Notes under the pieces: model-generated
The model's database searches: none
Seen by the model: the letters and a program-made list of their open reading frames with translations, nothing else
What the model was told of the DNA's origin: nothing
Program-made: the position numbers and the translations under genes
NCBI GenBank assembly: GCA_044433285.1
Contig: JAWXTU010000001.1
Location: forward strand, 1 to 64,000
DNA: 64,000 nucleotides
From: Aphodosoma sp044433285
GTDB lineage: Bacteria > Bacteroidota > Bacteroidia > Bacteroidales > Paludibacteraceae
Direction: 5' to 3'
Shown here: positions 35,764-45,312 of the stretch, in pieces
How the letters are laid out: each line of letters opens with the position of its first letter
Numbering within the stretch: the first letter of the stretch is position 1

Positions 35764-36834
35764 ATGATTAAAAGAGTATTGGCGTTAGTAATAGTAGCTG
35801 TGTCGCTATCTTTATCAGCACAAACAAATGTGCAACCATATAACCGAGCAAATCAAGTATCAGATGGTATCATTTACTCTTTGCCGAAAGCGGAATTGAA
35901 TTTTTGGGTTACGGCTGAGTGTGTTATTGAAGAACCAGGTATGTTTTATCAATATGCTAAAAGATATTTTGGCACGAATGATGTAATTGTAGAGTCGAAA
36001 AATGAGTGGAAATTGCAAGATCTGGTAATCTCTTCTACAGCTATCGAAGATACATCGCGTACATATCAAGTGATGCCAACAACTAAAGGTGTATCAAATA
36101 ATTTGCATTTTTATCACCATACTAATCTCATTTCGGGTGTAAATCTTAGTTCAGAAGCTGCATCTAATGTAAATCGTAGAGCTATTTGCCCAGTAAAGCA
36201 TAATGAACCATCTCAAAATATTGAGTTTAATTATAACTATTTGAGCGAAGAGGTACTTGTTGCTACATCTATCCCTAAAATGGCGGAGATGGCAGCTATG
36301 CAGATATACAGTATTAGAGAGAACCGCACGGCTCTTCTTGCAGGCAATGTGGATAATATGCCAGATGGCGATGCGCTGAAATTAATCATTGAAGAGTATA
36401 ACCGTGCTGAATCTGAGTTGCTAGCTCTATTTGTTGGAAAACGTATCTCATTCACTCAATCAAGAAGTTACAGTTTTACCCCAGATGCTGACATCAATAA
36501 TTACATTCTTTTCCGTTTGAGCTCAATCAGTGGATTGGTAGATGCCGATGATATTATGGGTACTCCAGTATATTTGTCTATCGAGGGTAGTTATCTAACT
36601 GCTCCTGAGTTGGACGAAAAGGCAAAACCTAAAAAATATATTGGTTTCTATTATAATGTGCCTGGTTCGGCTGTAGTAACAGTATCTGACAAAGATAGCG
36701 TTAAGCGCACGCGAGTAATATCTCTTCCTCAATTTGGATACACAGCTAATTTACTGTCAACCTCTACTGATAGTGATACGGCAGAAATCGAGTATAACCC
36801 AGAATTGGGAACAATAAAAAGAGTTCAAAAGTAA
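35764..36834 (+). CDS. DUF4831 family exported protein
   Basis: A 356-residue protein with a signal peptide (MIKRVLALVIVAVSLSLSAQ) and the DUF4831 pattern: GIIYSLPKAELNFWVTAECVIEEPGMFYQYAKRYFG near the N-terminus, FNYNYLSEEVLVATSIPKMAEMAA in the middle and KYIGFYYNVPGSAVVTVSD towards the end. These are periplasmic or outer-membrane proteins of unknown role, restricted to Bacteroidetes. Monocistronic, with a repeat-containing leader and a long repeat copy immediately after its stop. Confidence 0.85.
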   Translation: MIKRVLALVIVAVSLSLSAQTNVQPYNRANQVSDGIIYSLPKAELNFWVTAECVIEEPGMFYQYAKRYFGTNDVIVESKNEWKLQDLVISSTAIEDTSRTYQVMPTTKGVSNNLHFYHHTNLISGVNLSSEAASNVNRRAICPVKHNEPSQNIEFNYNYLSEEVLVATSIPKMAEMAAMQIYSIRENRTALLAGNVDNMPDGDALKLIIEEYNRAESELLALFVGKRISFTQSRSYSFTPDADINNYILFRLSSISGLVDADDIMGTPVYLSIEGSYLTAPELDEKAKPKKYIGFYYNVPGSAVVTVSDKDSVKRTRVISLPQFGYTANLLSTSTDSDTAEIEYNPELGTIKRVQK

Positions 36835-36838
36835 TAAA

Positions 36839-37041
36839 GGGGATTTATAAAAACTGCTTTGCAGAAATTTTTGAAAAATTATTAGAACTATTTTGACTAG
36901 CATATAACGAGTTTAGCGGGCTAAATGAGTGATATAAGAGGTAAAATAGACTAATAAGGATTAAAAATAACGCAAAAGAACAGTTTTAGGTCTCACTTTA
37001 TAAATTTAAATTTTTTAATCAGGGAGTTTTTAGAAGTCCCC
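36839..37041 (+). repeat. Dispersed inverted-end repeat, long copy 2
   Basis: It begins GGGGATTTATAAAAACT and ends AGTTTTTAGAAGTCCCC; two positions of the 17-bp inverted ends differ. The interior keeps the TTTAGCGGGCTAAA stem and is about 90% like copy 1 over its whole length by eye. TAAA directly flanks both ends, which could be a 4-bp target duplication or chance in AT-rich DNA. It fills almost the whole gap between the DUF4831 gene and uvrA. Confidence 0.85.
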
Positions 37042-37066
37042 TAAAGTCCTTCCCCTATAATATATT

Positions 37067-39868
37067 TTGGATAACGCTTCAATAATAATCAAAAATGCTG
37101 GGGTGCACAACCTGAAAGGGGTTGATGTATCTATCCCTCGCAATAAGTTTATAGTAATCACGGGTCTTTCGGGCTCTGGCAAGTCGTCGTTGGCATTTGA
37201 TACTCTATATGCTGAGGGTCAGCGTCGTTATGTAGAATCTCTGTCGAGTTACGTTCGTCAGTTTCTCGGACGTATGGATAAGCCAGAGGTGGATATGATT
37301 ACAGGTTTGCCCCCTGCAATTGCTATAGAGCAGAAGGTGATAAGTAATAATCCACGTTCTACTGTGGGCACCACTACCGAGATATATGAATATCTCAAAC
37401 TTCTTTTTGCTCGTATCGGGCGCACCTATTCACCAATATCAGGTGCGGAGGTCAAACGTCATACTGTCGATGATGTGTTGCACCATATCTTGTCGCAACC
37501 AGAGGGTACTGTGGCAATGTTGTATACAGCTATCCCAGAACAATATATCTCAGATTTAGCAGGTTATCTTGGCGTGTTATCTTCGAGAGGTTTTAGTCGT
37601 GTGGAGATAGATGGTGAAATATCTCGTATTTCAGATTTAGTAGCTGACGAATCAAAACTGAAGAGGGTGCGCAAATTGCGTTTGGTGGTCGACCGTGTTA
37701 CAGTTAGCAGTAGCAGCGAACTTGCCAATCGACTTTATGACTCTATCGAGACAGCATTTAGTGAGGGTGATGAGCGTTGTGTGGTCGCTGTGCAAACCGA
37801 AAAGGGATGGCGTAATAAGGAGTTTTCAAAACGATTTGAGGCGGACGGACTCACATTTGATATCCCTACTCCGCATATGTTTGCATTCAATAGTCCAATT
37901 GGGGCTTGTCCCGAATGTGAGGGTTATGGCAAAATTTTGGGTATTGATCCAGATTTAGTTGTGCCCGATCAATCGCTTAGTATATATCAAGATGCAGTGA
38001 TGTGTTGGCGTGGTGCGGTGATGGGAAAAATCAAACAAGAACTAGTTGCCAACGCCGATAAATTCAATTTTCCAATACATACACCATATTATAAACTCAC
38101 TGAGGCGCAAAAACAGTTGCTTTGGACTGGTAACAGTTATTTTATGGGGCTCAATGATTTTTTTAAAGATGTTGAAAGTCATCTGTATAAGATACAATAT
38201 CGTGTGATGCTATCGCGCTATCGTGGTAAAACGATTTGTCCGCATTGCAATGGCACACGACTTAATGCAAAGGCTAATAATGTTAAGATTAACGACTGCT
38301 CTATAACTCAATTAGTCGAGATGTCTATTGATGATTTGGTGGCGTTTTTTAGTGATATAAAACTCACCCCGAGTGAGAAAAAAATTGCAAAACGTCTGCT
38401 TATAGAGATTACCTCTCGCTTGGGTTTTTTGCAAAATGTAGGGCTTGGTTATCTCACACTCAATCGTTTGAGTAACACCCTCTCTGGTGGTGAAAGTCAG
38501 CGTATTAATCTTGCAAAATCGTTAGGTTCTGCGCTCGTGGGCTCTTTGTATGTACTTGATGAGCCGAGTATCGGACTCCACCCGCGCGACACAGCCAGAT
38601 TGATAAAAGTGTTGCGTCAGTTGCAAGACCTTGGCAATACTGTGGTGGTGGTGGAGCACGACGAGGAGATAATGATGGCTGCGGATTATCTTATAGATAT
38701 TGGTCCAGAGGCAGGGCGTCATGGGGGTGAAGTTGTGGCATCTTTTCCAATTGCTGACTTACATAAATTATCGATATCTAACTCACATACATTTAATTAC
38801 CTTACAGGTAAATCGACTATACCAGTTCCATCTCAGCGTCGTAAAACCTCTAAATTTATAGAGATAAAAGGGGCTGCGCATAATAACTTAAAAGGCATTG
38901 ATGTGAAATTTCCGCTGGGAGTTATGACCGCTGTAACTGGAGTTTCGGGGTCGGGCAAGAGTAGTTTGGTCTGCACTGTTTTGTATAATGCACTCTGCAA
39001 ACAACTCAATCTAAAAGTAGACGACAAGGCTATTTATGGCTCGTTGGTTGGGTCGGTAGATTTGATTAAATCAGTTGAGATTGTAACTCAAAATCCTATT
39101 GGAAAATCAACGCGCTCTAATCCAGTTACATATCTTAAAGTGTACGACGAAATACGTCGCCTATTTGCCGATCAACAACTGTCGCGACAAATGGAGTATA
39201 CCCCTTCTCATTTCTCTTTTAATATAGATGGAGGACGATGCCCTGAGTGTCAAGGCGAGGGGATTGTTACAGTGCCTATGCAGTTTATGGCAGATTTGCA
39301 GCTTAAATGCGAGGCGTGTCAAGGCAGGCGTTTTACAAGTGATATATTAGAGGTGAAATTTAATGGTGCTAGTATTTATGATGTCTTGGAAATGACTGTA
39401 AATCAAGCAATAGAGTTCTTTACAGCAGCAAATACACCGCTTACTATTCGCATTGCTCGCCATCTGCAACCACTGAAAGATGTAGGTATTGGATATGTAA
39501 AACTAGGACAGAGTTCTAGTACTCTTTCTGGAGGTGAAAATCAGCGTGTTAAGTTGGCATATTACCTTTCACAAGAGATGAAAGATAATCATACGTTTTT
39601 TATTTTTGATGAGCCAACCACTGGTTTACACTCGCATGATATACACACTTTGATGCAAGCGTTGGAGCTGCTTATCAAGCGTGGGCACACGGTACTTGTT
39701 ATCGAACATAATGTAGATGTGATTAAATGTGCTGATTATGTTATAGATGTCGGTCCTGAGGGTGGCGATAAGGGCGGATATGTTGTTGCTGCTGGAACAC
39801 CAGAACAGGTGGTTAAATGTGCAGAGTCGTATACAGCTACTGCGCTGAAAAGTAGGGGAGTAAAATAA
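37067..39868 (+). CDS. uvrA: Excinuclease ABC subunit A
   Basis: A 933-residue damage-recognition ATPase of nucleotide excision repair. Two ABC ATPase modules carry Walker A motifs GLSGSGKSS (about 33-41) and GVSGSGKSS (about 624-632), signature motifs NTLSGGESQRI and STLSGGENQRV, and Walker B VLDEPSIGLHPRD and IFDEPTTGLHSHD. Zinc sites are CPEC ... CPHC in the first half and CPEC ... CEAC in the second. The start is TTG at 37067; no ATG gives the conserved N-terminus. No clear promoter lies between the repeat element and the start, so transcription may originate within or before the repeat. Confidence 0.97.
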   Translation: MDNASIIIKNAGVHNLKGVDVSIPRNKFIVITGLSGSGKSSLAFDTLYAEGQRRYVESLSSYVRQFLGRMDKPEVDMITGLPPAIAIEQKVISNNPRSTVGTTTEIYEYLKLLFARIGRTYSPISGAEVKRHTVDDVLHHILSQPEGTVAMLYTAIPEQYISDLAGYLGVLSSRGFSRVEIDGEISRISDLVADESKLKRVRKLRLVVDRVTVSSSSELANRLYDSIETAFSEGDERCVVAVQTEKGWRNKEFSKRFEADGLTFDIPTPHMFAFNSPIGACPECEGYGKILGIDPDLVVPDQSLSIYQDAVMCWRGAVMGKIKQELVANADKFNFPIHTPYYKLTEAQKQLLWTGNSYFMGLNDFFKDVESHLYKIQYRVMLSRYRGKTICPHCNGTRLNAKANNVKINDCSITQLVEMSIDDLVAFFSDIKLTPSEKKIAKRLLIEITSRLGFLQNVGLGYLTLNRLSNTLSGGESQRINLAKSLGSALVGSLYVLDEPSIGLHPRDTARLIKVLRQLQDLGNTVVVVEHDEEIMMAADYLIDIGPEAGRHGGEVVASFPIADLHKLSISNSHTFNYLTGKSTIPVPSQRRKTSKFIEIKGAAHNNLKGIDVKFPLGVMTAVTGVSGSGKSSLVCTVLYNALCKQLNLKVDDKAIYGSLVGSVDLIKSVEIVTQNPIGKSTRSNPVTYLKVYDEIRRLFADQQLSRQMEYTPSHFSFNIDGGRCPECQGEGIVTVPMQFMADLQLKCEACQGRRFTSDILEVKFNGASIYDVLEMTVNQAIEFFTAANTPLTIRIARHLQPLKDVGIGYVKLGQSSSTLSGGENQRVKLAYYLSQEMKDNHTFFIFDEPTTGLHSHDIHTLMQALELLIKRGHTVLVIEHNVDVIKCADYVIDVGPEGGDKGGYVVAAGTPEQVVKCAESYTATALKSRGVK

Positions 39869-39884
39869 GATATTACACCTAAGT

Positions 39885-40015
39885 GGAACTTTTTAAATCA
39901 CTATAAAAGATTTTTTTATTCCCATTTTTTATTCTGATTTTATTTTCGGGGAGTTTTTAGAAATCCCCTTTATATATTGGTTTGGTTTTATTTTCGGGAG
40001 AGTTTTTTATGCCTC
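39885..40015 (+). repeat. Inverted-end repeat remnants upstream of topB
   Basis: A degenerate left arm GGAACTTTTTAAATCA (39885-39900), a right-arm hairpin from CGGGGAG (39947) to ATCCCC (39968), and a second, weaker hairpin from CGGGAGAG (39995) to GCCTC (40015). They fill the uvrA-topB gap. Confidence 0.6.
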
Positions 40016-40026
40016 AATAATAGATA

Positions 40027-42027
40027 ATGAAAGTTTGTATTGCAGAAAAGCCGAGTGTGGCAAGAGAAATAGCGGCGGTGTTGGGGGCTACTCAACGCAA
40101 AGATGGTTACATCGAAGGTAATGGTTATCAAGTAACATGGACTTTCGGTCATCTTTGTACGCTTAAAGAACCCCACGATTATCATTCAGAATGGAAAGGG
40201 TGGAACTATTCAACGCTCCCGATGATACCTGCAAAATTTGGCATTAAGCTCATATCCGATTCTGGTTATCAAAAGCAGTTTGGAATTATTGAAGGGTTGG
40301 TGAAAAATGCAGATGAGGTGATAAACTGTGGTGATGCAGGTCAGGAGGGTGAATTAATACAGCGGTGGGTATTGCAAAAAGCAGGTGCCACCTGTCCGAT
40401 TAAGCGACTTTGGATCTCATCTTTAACAGAAGAAGCTATACGTGAGGGTTTTAGTAATCTGCGAGATAACTCAGATTTTCAGCGACTCTACGAGGCTGGT
40501 CTAGCTCGTGCAATGGGCGACTGGTTGCTCGGTATGAATGCAACTCGTATCTATACACTCAAATATTCTCAAAACCGTCAAGTCCTCTCTATTGGTCGGG
40601 TACAAACGCCTACATTGGCACTGATTGTGAATAGACAGTTGGAGATTGCCAACTTTGAACCAGAGCCATATTGGGAGCTAAAAACGGAATATAGAGATGT
40701 AGTTTTTTCGAGTGTAAAGGGCAAATATAAAAGTGAAGAGGCAGCTCGTATAGCATTGCAAAATATTGAGGGCGAAGAGTTTGTCGTAAAGTCGATAGTC
40801 GAGAAGAAAGGAAAAGAGTCTGCGCCACGTCTTTTCGATTTAACTTCACTACAGGTGGAGTGTAACAAAAAATTCGCCTATTCTGCCGACGAAACATTGA
40901 AGTTAATACAATCTCTATACGAGAAAAAACTCACCACATATCCGCGTGTAGATACCACGTTTCTTAGTGATGATATCTACCCTAAAATCCCCACAATAAT
41001 GCGTGGGCTGGTGGAGTATAAAGAGTTTACTGAACCTATTCTAAAGGCTAAAATATTAAAATCCAAAAAGGTTTTTAATAATGAAAAGGTAACAGATCAC
41101 CACGCCATAATACCTACAGGTACATATCATCAAAATATCACAGCAGCCGAGCGTAATGTATACGATTTGGTGGTGCGCCATTTTATAGCAAATTTTTATC
41201 CAGAGTCCAAAATTTCCACTACTACCGTGTTGGGAGAGTCTGGTGGTGAAGAGTTTAAGGTTACAGGTAAAGTAGTTCTCGACCCTGCATGGCGAGTGCT
41301 TTTTGTCAAAGAATCTGTAAAAGGTATAGCAAAAGAGATACTGAAAGAGGCGGGTGATGAGGAGAAAAATGATAAAGAACGAGTGTTACCGCAGTTTGTA
41401 CAGGGTGAGTCGGGTGAGCACAAACCAGATCTAGCCCAAAAATTCACTTCGCCGCCTAAATTATATACAGAAGCTACGCTTTTGAGGGCGATGGAGACGG
41501 CTGGTAAATCAATAGATGATGAAAAATTGCGAGATGCGATGAAAGAGAATGGCATCGGGCGACCATCCACTCGTGCATCTATTATCGAAACACTCTTCCG
41601 TCGCAACTATATACGTAAAGAACGTAAAAACCTGATAGCTACACAAACAGGACTGGATTTAATAGCGTTTATCCCCGATCAACTACTCAAAAGTGCTGAA
41701 CTTACTGGTCAATGGGAGAAGAAGTTGCGTGATATAGAACGAGGTGAATATCAAACATCTACATTTGTAGATGAACTTAAAACTATGGTTTCGCAGGTGG
41801 TGCTTAATGTAAAGTTAGACAATAAATCTCGCAAAATATCGCTCGATGTGCCAGTAGCCAAAGAGCTGAAGAAAAAAGCAGCATCTCGTCCGCGCAAACC
41901 CAAAAATATAGCGGCAGGTATGGCTTGTCCCAAGTGCGGCAAGGGGTTAGTTATCAAAGGCAAAACCGCATTAGGTTGTTCGCTCTGGCAGAGTGGATGC
42001 GATTGGCGCGAACCATTTTCAGAGTGA
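40027..42027 (+). CDS. topB: DNA topoisomerase III
   Basis: A 666-residue type IA topoisomerase. The TOPRIM domain opens MKVCIAEKPSVAREIAAVLGA and contains NCGDAGQEGELIQRW. GRVQTPTLALIV is the conserved central block. The active-site Tyr is in TTYPRVDTTFLSDD (near residue 305), and HHAIIPTG follows. A single C-terminal zinc-finger-like unit is present (CPKCGKG ... GCSLWQSGCDW). It decatenates and relaxes negatively supercoiled DNA. The DUF-free C-terminus and length are normal for chromosomal TopB of Bacteroidetes. Confidence 0.94.
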   Translation: MKVCIAEKPSVAREIAAVLGATQRKDGYIEGNGYQVTWTFGHLCTLKEPHDYHSEWKGWNYSTLPMIPAKFGIKLISDSGYQKQFGIIEGLVKNADEVINCGDAGQEGELIQRWVLQKAGATCPIKRLWISSLTEEAIREGFSNLRDNSDFQRLYEAGLARAMGDWLLGMNATRIYTLKYSQNRQVLSIGRVQTPTLALIVNRQLEIANFEPEPYWELKTEYRDVVFSSVKGKYKSEEAARIALQNIEGEEFVVKSIVEKKGKESAPRLFDLTSLQVECNKKFAYSADETLKLIQSLYEKKLTTYPRVDTTFLSDDIYPKIPTIMRGLVEYKEFTEPILKAKILKSKKVFNNEKVTDHHAIIPTGTYHQNITAAERNVYDLVVRHFIANFYPESKISTTTVLGESGGEEFKVTGKVVLDPAWRVLFVKESVKGIAKEILKEAGDEEKNDKERVLPQFVQGESGEHKPDLAQKFTSPPKLYTEATLLRAMETAGKSIDDEKLRDAMKENGIGRPSTRASIIETLFRRNYIRKERKNLIATQTGLDLIAFIPDQLLKSAELTGQWEKKLRDIERGEYQTSTFVDELKTMVSQVVLNVKLDNKSRKISLDVPVAKELKKKAASRPRKPKNIAAGMACPKCGKGLVIKGKTALGCSLWQSGCDWREPFSE

Positions 42028-42030
42028 TGA

Positions 42031-42939
42031 TTATATTCCTAATGTATCCGCTAAGATTTTAGTAAATTTCCCAGCACCGATGTTGGATAGGTGATCGCCA
42101 TCATAAAAATCATCTGCCTCAAATCTGGAGTCTTTTATGAAATTATAATATTCTATATTATATTTGTTTTGTAAATTATTTACTACATCAAGCATTTCAT
42201 CATACTGTGTTTTATCCAAATTATCATAATACGAATGCCATGTCGGTGCAGTGATAATGATAGGTCTTATATTATTCTCTTTGCATAGAGCTATCATATT
42301 TTCAAGGCAGTTTATGTTTGCAGATAGGTATTCAGTATGAGAATGAGTATGCCTTTTAATGGCTGCTTCTGAAATATCCCCTTCCCACTCTGTTCGTTTG
42401 TTATCAATATGATAACTAGTTCCCCAACCTAAAGAATCGCATCGTAGTTCCTTATTTGGGCGAAAGCAAGATTTAAGTGCACCAGGAAAGAATTTTGTCG
42501 AGGAAATAGCAAAATTATATATGAATTTATTGTCTATGTTAGCATCCATATATAAGCTGTATTTAACTTTATGTATGGCACTTTTCTCTGTTCTCCACCC
42601 ACTACCTCTTAACGAGCCATACGATATGGTAATTATAACAGTCTCTAGGTTATCAAAATATTTCATATAACCTTGTAAAAGTCCGTAGTCCATACGAATA
42701 GGTTGAGAGTCATTTGCTAAATTAAATGCAGGTTGATTTAGATATTTAGGCATAACCCCAAAAAAACCATGTGAACTACCAAATATTAGAGAATTAATAT
42801 TGTTTCCATTCTCAATAATATAATTATGTTTGTAGCTATACATATTATCTTTATTATTGCGAATAAGTAGTTCGCATGTACCGATAAAAATAATAATGAT
42901 AAAAGCAAACAGTGATGTTTTTTTGATAAAATTAATCAT
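42031..42939 (-). CDS. SGNH/AlgX-like hydrolase-fold protein paired with MBOAT
   Basis: A 302-residue protein with one N-terminal membrane helix (about 5-24) and an exported domain. The SGNH-like motifs are FGSSHG (53-58, nucleophile Ser) and, near the C-terminus, DGDHLSNIGAGKF (Asp-His pair). A PTWHSYYD segment lies between. Proteins of this type (AlgJ/AlgX, DltD, PatB) complete O-acetylation or alanylation of polymers after an MBOAT partner, whose gene ends 25 bases upstream. It belongs to the same minus-strand operon. The polymer substrate is unknown. Confidence 0.82.
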   Translation of the reverse strand: MINFIKKTSLFAFIIIIFIGTCELLIRNNKDNMYSYKHNYIIENGNNINSLIFGSSHGFFGVMPKYLNQPAFNLANDSQPIRMDYGLLQGYMKYFDNLETVIITISYGSLRGSGWRTEKSAIHKVKYSLYMDANIDNKFIYNFAISSTKFFPGALKSCFRPNKELRCDSLGWGTSYHIDNKRTEWEGDISEAAIKRHTHSHTEYLSANINCLENMIALCKENNIRPIIITAPTWHSYYDNLDKTQYDEMLDVVNNLQNKYNIEYYNFIKDSRFEADDFYDGDHLSNIGAGKFTKILADTLGI

Positions 42940-42964
42940 AATGTATAGGTATAAGAAGTCCCCT

Positions 42965-44419
42965 CTAGAATTGGAAATAAATAAAGTCGCTTTGTTGTCC
43001 TCTCAAAACGATAGTAGATATAGTTATTGCAAAATATATTAAATATCTTATTATACTATATTTAAATATATGTTTGTTAGGTAGTTGCAATGCGTGTTGT
43101 TTGTTTCTTTGTAACCATTCTACCAATACAAATAATATAATTAAAATTATATTTCCTTTTGAAGTTGGTTTACTAATATCAAACAAAGATGGATTGAATA
43201 TACCGCAAATATAGTTCCATGCTTCAGTAATATTATTAGCTCTAAAAATAATCCACCCAATCACAACAAAGAAGAATGTTACTGACATTTGAAACAGCTC
43301 TTTAACCGATGGGAGTATGCGACCAGCAGCTACAACATCTCTGTTTTTACGGTTTGAACCAATTAACATTAATGGTAAAAACAAAAGTGCGTGATATGCT
43401 CCCCAAGCAATAAAGGTCCAATTTGCACCATGCCAAAAACCGCTGACTAAGAATATAATAAGTGTATTGCGAAATGCTTTGCTTTTGCCAAAGCGACTAC
43501 CGCCAAGAGGTATGTAGATGTAGTCTCTAAACCACGTGGTAAGAGATATATGCCATTTACGCCAAAACTCGGCTATATCACGAGAGAAATATGGAAAATT
43601 AAAGTTGCGCATAAGATTTATCCCAAATAGACGAGCGGTACCAATCGCAATGTCGGAGTATCCAGAGAAATCGCCATAAATTTGGAATGTAAAAAATATT
43701 GCACCACAGAGAAGTGTAAAACCACTTTGTTCAGGATATGTATCCCAAATTCTATTTACCTCTATTGCACATCTATCTGCAATAATCATTTTCTTAAAGA
43801 ATCCCCATAGTATCTGACGACAACCGTCGACTGCTTTCGCATAATCGAACTCTCTAGTTTTATAAAATTGAGGCAAAAGGTTTGTCGCTCTTTCAATAGG
43901 ACCAGCAACGAGCTGAGGGAAAAAACTAATATAGGCAAATAGGTCAATGATGGAGTTGGTAGGTTTTATGGAGCCTTTGTAGACATCAATGGTGTAACTG
44001 AGAGCCTGAAAAGTGTAGAATGAAATTCCAACTGGGAGTAAAACATCAAGTGTTAACCAATTTAATTCGATGCCAAATGACCTAAAAAGTATATCGAAGT
44101 TTTCGCTGAAGAAATTAAAATATTTAAATATACCAAGTATAATTAAATTAATAATTATATTTGCTGCAGCGTATAGTTTGGCATAATTTTTGTGGGGGGG
44201 GGTAGAGTTAACCTTCTGAATTAGAAGGCTGCTGTAGAAACTACAAGCAGATGTAAACGCTATGAGAATTAGAAATCTCCAATCCCACCAACCATAAAAA
44301 ATATAGCTCACCACTACAACAAATGCGTTTTGTAGTTTAACCGAACGGTTAAATACGAACCAATATAGTATAAAAACTATTGGTAGGAATAGCAAAAATT
44401 CAATTGAATTAAAAAGCAT
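42965..44419 (-). CDS. MBOAT family membrane O-acyltransferase
   Basis: A 484-residue polytopic protein of the AlgI/DltB/PatA group, opening MLFNSIEFLLFLPIVFILYW. Family landmarks are YFSRDIAEFWRKWHISLTTWFRDYIYIPLGG and SGFWHGANWTFIAWG, whose His (near residue 330) is the conserved catalytic one. It is expected to carry acyl groups across the inner membrane to acylate a surface polymer. A run of nine C (44202-44194) interrupts the N-terminal third of the coding sequence (T-P-P-H), an unusual tract in such AT-rich DNA. First gene of the operon, with a minus-strand promoter upstream. Confidence 0.93.
   Translation of the reverse strand: MLFNSIEFLLFLPIVFILYWFVFNRSVKLQNAFVVVVSYIFYGWWDWRFLILIAFTSACSFYSSLLIQKVNSTPPHKNYAKLYAAANIIINLIILGIFKYFNFFSENFDILFRSFGIELNWLTLDVLLPVGISFYTFQALSYTIDVYKGSIKPTNSIIDLFAYISFFPQLVAGPIERATNLLPQFYKTREFDYAKAVDGCRQILWGFFKKMIIADRCAIEVNRIWDTYPEQSGFTLLCGAIFFTFQIYGDFSGYSDIAIGTARLFGINLMRNFNFPYFSRDIAEFWRKWHISLTTWFRDYIYIPLGGSRFGKSKAFRNTLIIFLVSGFWHGANWTFIAWGAYHALLFLPLMLIGSNRKNRDVVAAGRILPSVKELFQMSVTFFFVVIGWIIFRANNITEAWNYICGIFNPSLFDISKPTSKGNIILIILFVLVEWLQRNKQHALQLPNKHIFKYSIIRYLIYFAITISTIVLRGQQSDFIYFQF
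44194..44202 (-). repeat. 9-base homopolymer (C9 on the coding strand) in the MBOAT gene
   Basis: Nine consecutive G on the plus strand, reading ACC CCC CCC CAC in the gene. It stands out against about 35% GC surroundings. Gain or loss of one base would truncate the enzyme. Confidence 0.9.
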
Positions 44420-44455
44420 TGTAAAAGTGAAATATTATTTGTTTGAAAATCTCCG

Positions 44456-44463
44456 CAAAGGTA
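44456..44463 (-). promoter_or_regulatory. -7 element of the MBOAT operon
   Basis: Minus-strand TACCTTTG followed by C, 36 bases before the start at 44419. Confidence 0.68.
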
Positions 44464-44504
44464 ATACTTTTTTTTGAATTATCTTATCTTAATTTAGGTG
44501 AATT

Positions 44505-45278
44505 TTATTCCTCTATCGTAAATTTATCAGCCGATTTCCAGAAAGGTAGTCTATTTCTTACCTTATTAAGATAATTCATATCAATTTCGGCTGTGCGAGT
44601 ACCGCACTCCCAATCGTCAAACGATACTACACATTTGCCACGAGGGTCTAATAGCACAGAGTGCCCGTTGTGTTGCACACTGTAACTGTCAGTACCAATA
44701 GCATTTACACCACATACATACGATTGATTCTCCATTGCACGTGCAGTTGTTAGGGTGTCCCACGCCTCAATTCTATCTTTGGGCCAGTTTGCAGTAAAAA
44801 TTAATACATCATAATCAAAGCCACTCTGGTTGCGACACCATACTGGAAATCTCAAATCAAAGCATATCATCACCCTAAATTTCACACCATTGTACTCAGC
44901 ATCTAAAAACTTATCGCCCTTATCAAAATATTTTTGTTCATCGCCAATAAATAGATGTCGTTTATCTCCAAATGAGATAGAACCGTCAGGTTTACAGAAG
45001 AAACCACGATTATATGATCTGTTGCCATCAGTAGCCATAAAACTACCAGCAATAGCAAAATTACCCTCATTAGCCCATTTTTTTATAGCTCTAATAGCCT
45101 CTCCATCTTGATTTTCGGCTAGTTCTGGTTTGTCAACGCTAAAGCCAGTAGAAAACATCTCAGGTAGCACTACTACATCGGTAGTGCCGTATAGTGGTCT
45201 AATTGTTGCATCAAAATTTCTGAGGTTAATCTCCTTGTCGCCCCAAATTATCTCTTGTTGTATAAGTGTAATCTTCAT
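44505..45278 (-). CDS. Nitrilase-superfamily amidase (omega-amidase-like)
   Basis: A 257-residue carbon-nitrogen hydrolase with the catalytic triad E40 (LPEMFSTGF), K106 (GDKRHLF) and C139 (VMICFDLRFP). The closest known type is YafV/Nit2 omega-amidase, which hydrolyses alpha-ketoglutaramate or alpha-ketosuccinamate as a repair or salvage reaction; the substrate is inferred. It lies 34 bases after folP on the same strand and probably shares its transcript. Confidence 0.9.
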   Translation of the reverse strand: MKITLIQQEIIWGDKEINLRNFDATIRPLYGTTDVVVLPEMFSTGFSVDKPELAENQDGEAIRAIKKWANEGNFAIAGSFMATDGNRSYNRGFFCKPDGSISFGDKRHLFIGDEQKYFDKGDKFLDAEYNGVKFRVMICFDLRFPVWCRNQSGFDYDVLIFTANWPKDRIEAWDTLTTARAMENQSYVCGVNAIGTDSYSVQHNGHSVLLDPRGKCVVSFDDWECGTRTAEIDMNYLNKVRNRLPFWKSADKFTIEE

Positions 45279-45312
45279 ATTTATAGTAGTAAATTTATTT
45301 TTGCAAAATCTT

